Assembly: GCF_900177715.1 (NCBI RefSeq)
Contig: NZ_FXWG01000002.1
Location: 1,009,170 to 1,073,169 of the forward strand
Length of the DNA stretch: 64,000 nt
Source of the DNA: Altererythrobacter xiamenensis
Lineage (GTDB): Bacteria > Pseudomonadota > Alphaproteobacteria > Sphingomonadales > Sphingomonadaceae
Direction: 5' to 3'
The notes under the pieces were generated by a model. It saw only the letters and a list, made by a program, of their open reading frames with translations. It searched no databases and was not told the DNA's origin. A program made the position numbers and the translations under genes. This document shows, piece by piece, positions 35,344 to 43,072 of the stretch. Positions within the stretch are counted from its first letter, which is position 1, and each line of letters opens with the position of its first letter.

Positions 35344-37548
35344 ATGTCGGCAAAAACCGAAAGTAAAACGATCGGAGGTGGAGCCAAGAAGGTTCTTTAC
35401 ACTCTGAACACGGTTCGGCGTATCGGCATTGCCAATTCGACCAAGGCCCTGAAAGCGAACAATGCCTGCAAAGCCTGTGGTCTTGGCATGGGCGGCCAAT
35501 TGGGCGGCATGACCAACGAATTGGGGGAATTCCCCTCGGTCTGCAATAAGAGCGTACAGGCTCAGTCGACCGACATCCAGGCGGCCATTCCCGATGAGAT
35601 CTTTGCGCACGATATCAGCGAGCTTGCTGAGCTGACGCCACACCAGCTTGAGCATCTTGGACGCTTGACCAAGCCCATTTTCAAGGAGGCGGGGGACGAG
35701 CGCTTCCAGATCATCGGCTGGGAAGATGCGTTGACCATCCTGGCCGCCAATTTCGCCAGGACCGCGCCGGATCGCAGCTTTTTCTACAGTTCCGGCAGGT
35801 CGTCGAATGAGGCGGGATTCCTGCTGCAATTGCTCGCCCGAGCTTACGGCACGAACAACATCACCAATTGCTCGTACTATTGCCATCAGGCGACGTCCGA
35901 GGCGCTTGGCTCGACGATCGGGACGGGGACAGCGACGGTCGAACTCGCGGATCTGTCCAAGAGTGATCTCGTGTTCGTGATTGGCGCCAATCCGTCATCC
36001 AATCATCCCCGCTTCATCCATCAGCTGAAGGGTGTCAGAGATCGCGGCGGTGACGTTATCGTGATCAATCCCGCCAAGGAACCGGGACTGGTCAAGTTCG
36101 CCATCCCGAAGAGCCCCAAGTCGATGTTGCGCGGGGGTGACGAGATCGCCTCCTGCTATCTTCAGCCCAGGATAGGATCGGACATCAGCCTGTTCAAAGG
36201 GCTCGCCAAGTCCCTCCTCGAAAGCGGGCACGAGGACCGCTCGTTTATCGCAGAGCATACCGCAGGGTTCGAAGAATTTCGCCGGGACATCGCGTCAACG
36301 AGCTGGAGCATCATCGAAACCGATACAGGTCTGTCGCAGGCCGAGATCGAGGAAGCGGCAGCGCTTTACGCCCGGTCGAAGTCTGCCGTTTTTTCCTGGG
36401 GCATGGGGATGACCCATCATCTCCATGGGGTGGAGAACATCGAGTACATCGCGAACCTCGCCCTGCTGCGAGGAATGGTCGGTCGCCCCGGTGCAGGACT
36501 GCTCCCGCTGCGCGGCCATAGCAATGTGCAGGGAATCGGTACGATCGGCGTCAAGCCGGTTCTCGGAGAGGATGTCATCAGACAGATCGAGAAGGGATTT
36601 GGACTGAAACTGCCATCCCGGAAGGGTTTCGACACGATGGGTTCGCTGCAGGCAGCTCATGCCGGAGAGATAGATGCGGCCCTGATGATGGGGGGCAACC
36701 TCTACGCGGCCACCCCGAACAGCACATGGGCGGGCGAAGCATTGGACCGCATAGGGTTCAAGGCGTTCATGACCACAACCCTCAACGCAGGCCATATTGC
36801 CGGAGCGAGGCGCGGCGAATGCCTGATCCTGCCCGTTGCAGCACGGGATGAGGAATGGGAAGCCACGACGCAGGAATCGATGTTCAACTTCGTGCGCCTC
36901 AGCGATGGCGGAATCATCCGGCACGCGAATGTCAGACCGGAAACCGATATCCTTGCAGAACTCGGCGCCCGCCTCCTGCCGGAAGGCGCGATAGACTTCG
37001 CCGCTTTCAGAAAGCATCGCCGGATTCGCGAGGCCATCGCCGCGACTGTACCCGGCATGGAGGACCTTCAGCACATTGATGTGGCCAAGAAAGAGTTCCA
37101 CGTCCGAAATCGTCTCATGCACAAGCCGGATTTCCGGACCGGGGACGGATTGGCGCGGTTCAAGACACGGCCCACGCCTGAAGGCGCTACCAAGCCGGCG
37201 GGCAACAGCTTCACGCTGGCCACCATTCGAAGCGAAGGGCAGTTCAACTCGATCATCTACGAGGAGAGGGACAGCTATCGCGGCACACAGAGCCGCTGGT
37301 CGGTGCTGATGAACCCGCAGGATATCGAACGGCTAGGCATTGCCGAAGGCCAGACCGTGACCCTGACTTCCGACAATGGCCGGATGGCCGGTCTCACCGC
37401 TGTTGGCTTCGATGTACCGGTCGGCAATATGCTGGCGTATTATCCCGAAGCCAACGCACTGACGTCAACCAGTGTGGATCCGAGAAGCAGGACCCCAGCG
37501 TTCAAATCCATCCGAGTGGATCTATCGGTTGACGAACGTACTGGCTGA
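35344..37548 (+). CDS. Molybdopterin oxidoreductase, FdhF/YdeP family
   Basis: A 734-residue molybdopterin guanine dinucleotide enzyme of the formate dehydrogenase H-like/YdeP group, cytosolic (no Tat signal). N-terminal cysteines CKACGLG and PSVCNKS could bind an iron-sulfur cluster. The molybdopterin domain has SSGRSSNEAGFLLQLLAR, IGANPSSNHPRF, and a C-terminal cofactor domain with RGTQSRWSVLMNPQD. No partner subunits or cofactor genes are adjacent. AGGGAAGA precedes the ATG. It is one of the few intact genes in the scarred region. The substrate is unknown. Confidence 0.85.
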   Translation: MSAKTESKTIGGGAKKVLYTLNTVRRIGIANSTKALKANNACKACGLGMGGQLGGMTNELGEFPSVCNKSVQAQSTDIQAAIPDEIFAHDISELAELTPHQLEHLGRLTKPIFKEAGDERFQIIGWEDALTILAANFARTAPDRSFFYSSGRSSNEAGFLLQLLARAYGTNNITNCSYYCHQATSEALGSTIGTGTATVELADLSKSDLVFVIGANPSSNHPRFIHQLKGVRDRGGDVIVINPAKEPGLVKFAIPKSPKSMLRGGDEIASCYLQPRIGSDISLFKGLAKSLLESGHEDRSFIAEHTAGFEEFRRDIASTSWSIIETDTGLSQAEIEEAAALYARSKSAVFSWGMGMTHHLHGVENIEYIANLALLRGMVGRPGAGLLPLRGHSNVQGIGTIGVKPVLGEDVIRQIEKGFGLKLPSRKGFDTMGSLQAAHAGEIDAALMMGGNLYAATPNSTWAGEALDRIGFKAFMTTTLNAGHIAGARRGECLILPVAARDEEWEATTQESMFNFVRLSDGGIIRHANVRPETDILAELGARLLPEGAIDFAAFRKHRRIREAIAATVPGMEDLQHIDVAKKEFHVRNRLMHKPDFRTGDGLARFKTRPTPEGATKPAGNSFTLATIRSEGQFNSIIYEERDSYRGTQSRWSVLMNPQDIERLGIAEGQTVTLTSDNGRMAGLTAVGFDVPVGNMLAYYPEANALTSTSVDPRSRTPAFKSIRVDLSVDERTG

Positions 37549-37575
37549 AGCCGTCTCCGGCGCGTTGCGGCCCGA

Positions 37576-37750
37576 TCATTTCTCCTCGAGTGGCTTCCAT
37601 CCGACCAGCGCATACCAGATGATATAGACCTCACAGGCAACGGTGAGCCAGAAACTGTTCTGCAATCCGTAAAGATCGGCAAGCCAGCCCTGGACGACCA
37701 CGAGCGCCCCGCCAGCAATAGCGGTGATGAGGAGGCCTGAAGCTTCCTCT
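37576..37750 (-). pseudogene. FucP-type sugar MFS transporter, C-terminal fragment
   Basis: Minus-strand frame reading SGLLITAIAGGALVVVQGWL and, to the stop, FWLTVACEVYIIWYALVGWKP. This is the last two-helix region of a FucP/glucose-galactose type MFS transporter. Everything before it is missing, and the upstream side runs directly into the start of a dehydratase gene. Confidence 0.7.
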
Positions 37751-37867
37751 GCGTGTGACCCCGTAATTCATGAAACGCTCGAGATAGAGCGCCGTCATGT
37801 CCATGCGTTCAAAATTGTCGAACCAGTCGCGCGACCGCAACCTTCGCTTGCCTTCTTCGATGGTCAC
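37751..37867 (-). pseudogene. IlvD/Edd-type sugar-acid dehydratase, N-terminal fragment
   Basis: Starts with GTG at 37867, overlapping the LacI stop (GTGA). It reads RLRSRDWFDNFERMDMTALY and LERFMNYGVTR, the N-terminus of IlvD/Edd-like dehydratases such as arabonate or xylonate dehydratase. It breaks after about 39 residues, at the junction with the transporter fragment. In the ancestral operon lacI, dehydratase and transporter genes were presumably contiguous. Confidence 0.7.
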
Positions 37868-38992
37868 TTCCGACTTTCGGGTTTGTTGAACGAGGACGCA
37901 AGGCTGGGCCCGGCATCGGAGTTTCGCCGGATGAGCTTATACGGCAGGGTCAGTTGCTCACCCTTGGCATCTTTGCCCCGTCCGGATTTCTTGTGAGCTC
38001 GCGCAATCATCGAGACGGCCTGCGCGGTCATTTCCCGGATCGGTTGACGGATCGTGGTCAGCTCTGGCCAGATCGAGCTGGCCAGCTCGGTATCGTCGAA
38101 ACCGCAGACAGTGATATCGTTAGGGACGTCCAGATGTCGCCGGTGTGCCATAGCTACCGTCGCTGCAGCCATGTCGTCGTTCGAAGCGAAAATCGCGGTC
38201 GGCGGTTTCTCTTTGCCAAGGAGCTTTTCGGCAGCAACCATGCCGGAGCGATAGGTGAATTGTCCCTGGACGATCAGGCCTTCGTCGATTGGCAGCCCGG
38301 CCGTTTCCAAGGCTTCTCTATATCCCCGAAGTCGATATCCGCTGGCGACTTGTTCGGGATTGCCGATGATGAAACCGATCCGTTCATGCCCAAGCCCGAT
38401 GATGTGGCTCGTCATGTCGAATGCGGCCTGGAACTCGTCGATCAACACCGCACCATGCGATCCCGATGCCTTGCCCGGGCCGACCGCCACCGCGATTGCC
38501 CCCGCTTCCTCGATCTCGTCGAGTACCGATTGGTCATCACACAGGGGCGGCGGAAGGATGAAGCCACCGATCCCCCCCCTCGATCAAGCGGCGGATCAGC
38601 TCGTCATATTGCGGTTGCGTTTCGGTGCTTTGTACGACGAGATAGATATCGCGCCGACTGGCCTCCTCCAGCGCACCCATCAGAAATTCGCTCAGGTAGG
38701 AAGCCGACGGGTTATCGAACAGCAGGGCAATGCGCAGTTGCAAGCCTCCGGCAAGCAATCGGGCTGCACGGTTGGGCACGTATTTCAGCTTCTCAATCGC
38801 GGCGAGAACCTGTTCGCGCGTATTTTCCCGCACGTTTTGCTCGCCATTGATGACGCGACTGACCGTCATCGGCGAGCACTGTGCCGCGCGGGCTACATCG
38901 GCGATGGTCGGCGCGGTGTTTCCGTTCCGACGCGTGCTGCGTTTTCGGCCGACTTTGGCCGTCCCTCCAACTTCACTCATAGGCTTGGCCAT
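37864..38992 (-). pseudogene. LacI family regulator, frameshifted at a G8 tract
   Basis: A LacI-type repressor split into two frames. The N-terminal frame has the helix-turn-helix TIADVARAAQCSPMTVSRVING and RAARLLAG. The C-terminal frame holds the sugar-binding domain with IGLGHERIGFIIG, ASNDDMAAATVAM and GFDDTELASSIWP. The break lies at 38572-38579, a run of eight C on the plus strand (G8 in the gene). Correcting one base restores a full-length protein, so it may be a sequencing error, a recent mutation or slippage. Its presumed target operon is itself reduced to fragments. Confidence 0.8.
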
Positions 38993-38998
38993 AGAACC

Positions 38999-39199
38999 AT
39001 GCTCGGGACGTCGGCAAGCGAGGAAGAACTTCGGGCCTGGGTCGCTGCAAGACTGGCGAAATTCAAGGTTCCGGTCCGCATAGCCTTTTCGGAAGACACA
39101 CTGCCGCGCAACGCCAACGGAAAAATCCTCAAGAAAGATCTTGCGAGCTTCTTTTTAGGACAGGGGATTGCCGGGCAGGGCCGCTCGAAAGCCGGATGA
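38999..39199 (+). pseudogene. Acyl-CoA synthetase (AMP-binding) C-terminal fragment
   Basis: Plus-strand frame reading SEEELRAWVAARLAKFKVPV then SEDTLPRNANGKILKKDL. This is the C-terminal domain of AMP-dependent acyl-CoA synthetases, including the catalytic Lys in NGKILK. The rest of the enzyme is missing; the upstream part of the frame is antisense to lacI. It ends 21 bases before the double TetR gene, with which it may once have been paired. Confidence 0.7.
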
Positions 39200-39220
39200 T
39201 TGCTTGCTAAGGGGGGGGCA

Positions 39221-40450
39221 ATGGCGGGAAAAGACGCAGGGACCAAGCGCTTCGGCGAAAAGCGGGATGCGATCGTGCATGCCGCTTCGGTCCTCATCAG
39301 CCAGTCCGGCGTGCAGGCGACCACGCTTTCGGAAGTAGCCCGCGCAATCGGGCTCAATGCCACCAGTGTTACCTATTATTTCCCTCGCAAGGATGCTCTC
39401 GTCATTGCGGTTTATGAGGCGACGCTCGACCTCATGGAAAGCATGGCGAGTACGGCGCTGGCCGAGCCCACGCCAGAGGCAAGGCTGCGGGAATATGTAG
39501 CTCAGCATGTGGCACTGCGCACCCGCATCCGTCGCGGTGAGCGCGGATTGATCACCTCGCTGTCGGAAATCCGCACCCTTTCGGAAGAGCACCAGGAACA
39601 TCTGATGGGCCGCTATCTGGGCATCGTCGATAAGGTGCGTCACTTCTTCGGCGAACCCACGCCGGGCGACAGGCGCGCGCTCTATTCTGCGCGGGCGCAT
39701 ATCCTGCTCGAGGCGATGATGTGGTGGCCGGTGTGGTCGCTAAATTATTCGGTGCTCGATTTTCCGAGGGTAGAAGAACGGATCTTCGACATTCTGGCCT
39801 TCGGTCTCCCCGCAAGGAAGGGGGAGTGGCAACCGTTCGAATTGCCGGGCCGGGTATGGCGGACCGACAGCGATGACGAGACGAGCCAGAACGAAGACTT
39901 CCTTCGCGCGGCGACCATCATGATCAACGAACGCGGCTATCGCGGCGCGTCCGTCAACCGCATCGCCAAGGCATTGAACGTCACCAAGGGCAGTTTCTAT
40001 CACCACCACGAGGCAAAGGACGATCTTGTCCTGGCCTGCTTCCAGAAAAGCTATGACCGGCTTTCGGCGGCGCAAATGGCCGGACAGCGTTCAACTGGCG
40101 ACTTTTGGACGAGGCTGAGCAGCGTTCTGCATGAACTGCTGGATGTGCAATTCTTCGATGACATGCCCCTGCTGCGAACGACGGCGCTTCAGGCGCTCGA
40201 TAGCGAGCACAAGGTCGATGTAGTGACGCGGTCGAATCGGCTCGCGCGCCGCTTTGCCGGGATGTTGAGCGATGGCATCGCGGACGGATCGATAAGGTCT
40301 GTCGATCCTATGGTGGCAAGCCAGATCATCATGTCCACACTCAATGGCGCTTACGAGGCGCGGCGCTGGGCAGAGCGCTTCGATGATCGCGAAGCGGCAA
40401 TAGGCACCTACATCTCGGCCCTGTCAGAGGGACTGTTGGCAGAAGGGTGA
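39221..40450 (+). CDS. Double TetR/AcrR transcriptional regulator
   Basis: A 409-residue protein containing two complete TetR units. The first HTH (about 16-60) is RDAIVHAASVLI...TTLSEVARAIGLNATSVTYYFPRKDALV. The second (about 228-275) is LRAATIMINERGYRGASVNR...ALNVTKGSFYHHHEAKDDLV. Each is followed by a helical ligand domain of about 150 residues. Typical TetR proteins have one unit of about 200 residues and dimerise, so this is a covalent pseudo-dimer. The ATG at 39221 follows AAGGGGGGGG. It probably controls the neighbouring fatty-acid or acyl-CoA genes. Confidence 0.85.
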   Translation: MAGKDAGTKRFGEKRDAIVHAASVLISQSGVQATTLSEVARAIGLNATSVTYYFPRKDALVIAVYEATLDLMESMASTALAEPTPEARLREYVAQHVALRTRIRRGERGLITSLSEIRTLSEEHQEHLMGRYLGIVDKVRHFFGEPTPGDRRALYSARAHILLEAMMWWPVWSLNYSVLDFPRVEERIFDILAFGLPARKGEWQPFELPGRVWRTDSDDETSQNEDFLRAATIMINERGYRGASVNRIAKALNVTKGSFYHHHEAKDDLVLACFQKSYDRLSAAQMAGQRSTGDFWTRLSSVLHELLDVQFFDDMPLLRTTALQALDSEHKVDVVTRSNRLARRFAGMLSDGIADGSIRSVDPMVASQIIMSTLNGAYEARRWAERFDDREAAIGTYISALSEGLLAEG

Positions 40451-40460
40451 GCCCCTGCGG

Positions 40461-40781
40461 CTAGGCTGCCGACAGATTGCGCGGTTCCCGGACTTTCAGC
40501 ACAAGAATGGCCAGAGCCGTCACCAGCGCGGCCAGTACGATCACGAAGAGCGGAACGAAGCCCCTGGTCGCTACCAGGAGGCCCGCAAGGATCGGCCCGG
40601 TGGCCGCAATGGCACCTTCTACGGTGGTAACGAAGGCAAGGCGCATCGGAGTATCTTCGCTGGAGCCGAACTCGAGCACTATTGTGGCCAGCAGATAGGT
40701 GGAGAAAGCAGCGTTCTTGACGCCGTTGGCGACCGCACCGAAACCGTAGCTCAGACGCTGGCCGCGTGTGACGGGAGGCAT
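40461..40781 (-). pseudogene. MFS transporter with large internal deletion
   Basis: A 106-residue frame joins the N-terminus of an MFS transporter (LSYGFGAVANGVKNAAFSTY, resembling the GPH/YicJ type) directly to the C-terminal helices (TTVEGAIAATGPILAGLLVA and PLFVIVLAALVTALAILVLK). Complete relatives have about 430 residues and twelve helices; here about four remain. The deletion keeps the frame. It follows the acyl-CoA dehydrogenase gene by about 12 bases in the same operon. Confidence 0.65.
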
Positions 40782-40793
40782 GGACACCGCGGG

Positions 40794-42098
40794 TTACTCC
40801 ACGGCCTCCACAGCTTCCTGCAGTTCATCCATTGGATCATACATCGCACGTGCCGCCTCTCGGCGGTGGATCAGCGAGTAATCAGGGAACATCGGATCGT
40901 CGACGTCCTTGTAATCTCGCAGGTGCTGCTTCGCGACAGTGACCTTGTGAACTTCGGTCGGGCCATCGGCGATACCCATCACCATCGATGCGATGAGATT
41001 GCCGACGAAGGGCATCTCGTTCGATACGCCCAGCGATCCGTGGATGTGAATGCAGCGCGCCGCGATGTCGTGATAGACCTTGGGCATCAGCGCCTTGATC
41101 GCGGCGATGTCCTTTCGGACCTTCAGATAGTCCTGGTATTTGTCGATCATCCACGCGGTCTTGAGCACGAACAGCTTGAACTGCTCCAGTTCGATATAGC
41201 TATCGGCGATCTGCATCTTGACCGTCTGGTAATCCGCGACCGTCCCGGTGCGGGTCTTGCGGCTTACCGCGCGGCGGCTCATCATATCGAGCAGGCGCTT
41301 GCAACTGCCGACCGTGCGCATGGCGTGGTGAACACGCCCCCCGCCGAGCCGCGTCTGCGAGATCGCGAATGCGCCACCCTGTTCGCCGAGCAGGTGATCG
41401 GCTGGCACGCGGACGTCGGTGTAGCGGACGTAGCTTTCCGAGCCGTTTTCCTGCCCATAGACGCCCACGTTGCGCACGATCTCTACCCCGGGTGTGTCGA
41501 CCGGCACGATGAACATGCTCATCCGCTTGTGTCGTTGCGCCTCCGGATCGGTCACAGCCATCACGATCAGGAAGTCGGCCCACTTGCCGTTGGTCGAGAA
41601 CCATTTCTCGCCGTTGATCTTCCAGTGATTGCCGTCGAGTTCGGCCCTGGTGACGAAGTTTGTCGGGTCCGAACCACCCTGCGGCTCGGTCATGGAGAAG
41701 GCCGAGACGATCTCGTTGGCGAGTAGCGGTTCAAGATACCGCTCTTTCTGTTCGGGTGTGCCATAATGCGCGATTATCTCTGCGTTGCCCGTATCGGGCG
41801 CCTGACACCCGAACACGATCGGGGCGAAGGTCGCGCCGCCGAGAATCTCGTTCATCAAGCCTAGCTTGACCTGACCATAACCCTGGCCGCCGAGTTCGGG
41901 GCCGAGGTGGCAGGCCCACAGCCCCTTGTCCTTTACCTCCTGTTGCAAGGGACGAACCAGCGCATTACGGCGCGGATTCTTTACGTCATAGGGATGAATG
42001 CCGAGCATGCCCAAGGGCTCGACCTTCTCGCGCACGAAATCCTTCATCCAGTCGAGTTTCTCCTGAAACTCGGGATCGGTCTCGAAATCCCATGCCAT
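40794..42098 (-). CDS. Acyl-CoA dehydrogenase
   Basis: FAD-dependent enzyme that makes an alpha-beta double bond in an acyl-CoA, 434 residues. It has the FAD/substrate signature FSMTEPQGGSDPTNF near residue 146 and INGEKWFSTNGKWADF. The C-terminal helical domain includes RCIHIHGSLGVSNEMPF and IADGPTEVHKVTVA. The ATG at 42098 follows GGGAGAGA; an upstream start is not needed. It forms an operon with the deleted MFS gene. Substrate chain unknown. Confidence 0.92.
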   Translation of the reverse strand: MAWDFETDPEFQEKLDWMKDFVREKVEPLGMLGIHPYDVKNPRRNALVRPLQQEVKDKGLWACHLGPELGGQGYGQVKLGLMNEILGGATFAPIVFGCQAPDTGNAEIIAHYGTPEQKERYLEPLLANEIVSAFSMTEPQGGSDPTNFVTRAELDGNHWKINGEKWFSTNGKWADFLIVMAVTDPEAQRHKRMSMFIVPVDTPGVEIVRNVGVYGQENGSESYVRYTDVRVPADHLLGEQGGAFAISQTRLGGGRVHHAMRTVGSCKRLLDMMSRRAVSRKTRTGTVADYQTVKMQIADSYIELEQFKLFVLKTAWMIDKYQDYLKVRKDIAAIKALMPKVYHDIAARCIHIHGSLGVSNEMPFVGNLIASMVMGIADGPTEVHKVTVAKQHLRDYKDVDDPMFPDYSLIHRREAARAMYDPMDELQEAVEAVE

Positions 42099-42412
42099 GC
42101 CGCTCTCTCCCTTTTGGTGCAGTTGTGCACTCAGGGTAGGGAGCATACCCAATTTTTAGACGCGAGCAAGGACGGTCTTGCTGGAAGCGTATTTTGCGTT
42201 GCTATGGCATGTCTTGTCGAAGCGCTGGTGTCACAGGAACTGCAACCGATTGATGCAAGGTCCGGGAGAGCCGCGTTACAGGATCTGGAGCGAGAATCTG
42301 TGGTGCTGCGGTTCGGACAGAGGATATCGCGACAGGAGCTGGTCTTGATTACGGCAGCGTCCAAAACCAGCGCGACCGCTTGCGAAAGTCTGATGCTTCG
42401 AAGTGCTGGTTC
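42099..42412. other. Intergenic region without a supported gene
   Basis: About 310 bases between the acyl-CoA dehydrogenase and the cysteine hydrolase genes. A 70-codon plus-strand frame from an ATG at about 42204 has no family likeness or ribosome site. It probably holds the dehydrogenase promoter. Confidence 0.4.
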
Positions 42413-43033
42413 CTAGATGGAACCCAGGAACTCGATGATCTCGTCTTCGCTGACCACGTCGGCGTATTTCGCGTCCATATCGAACAGATTGGCCTCGTGC
42501 GGCTTTTCGTGGCGATCGCCGACGGCATCGCGCACTACCGTCGTGATAAAGCCGTGCGACATGGCGTCGACGCAGCTCGCCCTGACACATCCGCTGGTCG
42601 TGAGCCCGGTCAGGATCACATTGTCGATGCCAAGCGCGGTCAGCGTCGAGGCGAGCGATGTCCCGAAGAATGCGCTCGGATATTGTTTGGAGATGACCAA
42701 CTCGTCATCTTTCGGCTCAAGCCCCTCGGGCCATCCGCCCATCGGATTGCCGGCGAGGAAGCAGCTCAGCGGCTTCGCTTTTTCGAAAAAGCGGCCTCCG
42801 TCGATCGCCTGGGGATGATAGACGACATTGGTCAGCACCACCGGGATGCCCGCCGTATGTGCGGCTTCGCGCACGCGCAACGCCGAGGCGAGCGTGTCCT
42901 CGACATCCGCAAAAAGATCACAGGACGGGTCGAAATAGGCCTGGACGAAATCGATGAGGAGAAGGGCGGGCCGCTTCCCGAAGCCCGCCCTTTGTCCATA
43001 TGCCTTCGCGTAATTCGCGTCCAATTCGCTCAT
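42413..43033 (-). CDS. Isochorismatase-family cysteine hydrolase (carbamoylsarcosine amidase-like)
   Basis: A 206-residue hydrolase with the Asp-Lys-Cys triad of the family: D in ALLLIDFVQAYFD, K in VISKQYPSAFFG and C in LTTSGCVRASCVD, with the cis-peptide loop before it. The AFFGTSLASTLTALG and AVGDRHEKPHEANLFDMDAKY segments place it near N-carbamoylsarcosine amidases and maleamate amidohydrolases. It hydrolyses a C-N bond of a small carbamoyl or amide compound. It lies just downstream of the TonB receptor gene and near HyuA/HyuB, a suggestive combination. Confidence 0.85.
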   Translation of the reverse strand: MSELDANYAKAYGQRAGFGKRPALLLIDFVQAYFDPSCDLFADVEDTLASALRVREAAHTAGIPVVLTNVVYHPQAIDGGRFFEKAKPLSCFLAGNPMGGWPEGLEPKDDELVISKQYPSAFFGTSLASTLTALGIDNVILTGLTTSGCVRASCVDAMSHGFITTVVRDAVGDRHEKPHEANLFDMDAKYADVVSEDEIIEFLGSI

Positions 43034-43072
43034 GCGACCGTTCTTGCCAGATGAACGTGGCTGCGACCAGCG

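Noticed and set aside
42962..42992. Terminator-like inverted repeat AAGGGCGGGC/GCCCGCCCTT
   Set aside because: It lies inside the first codons of the cysteine hydrolase gene and would terminate a plus-strand transcript for which no gene exists.
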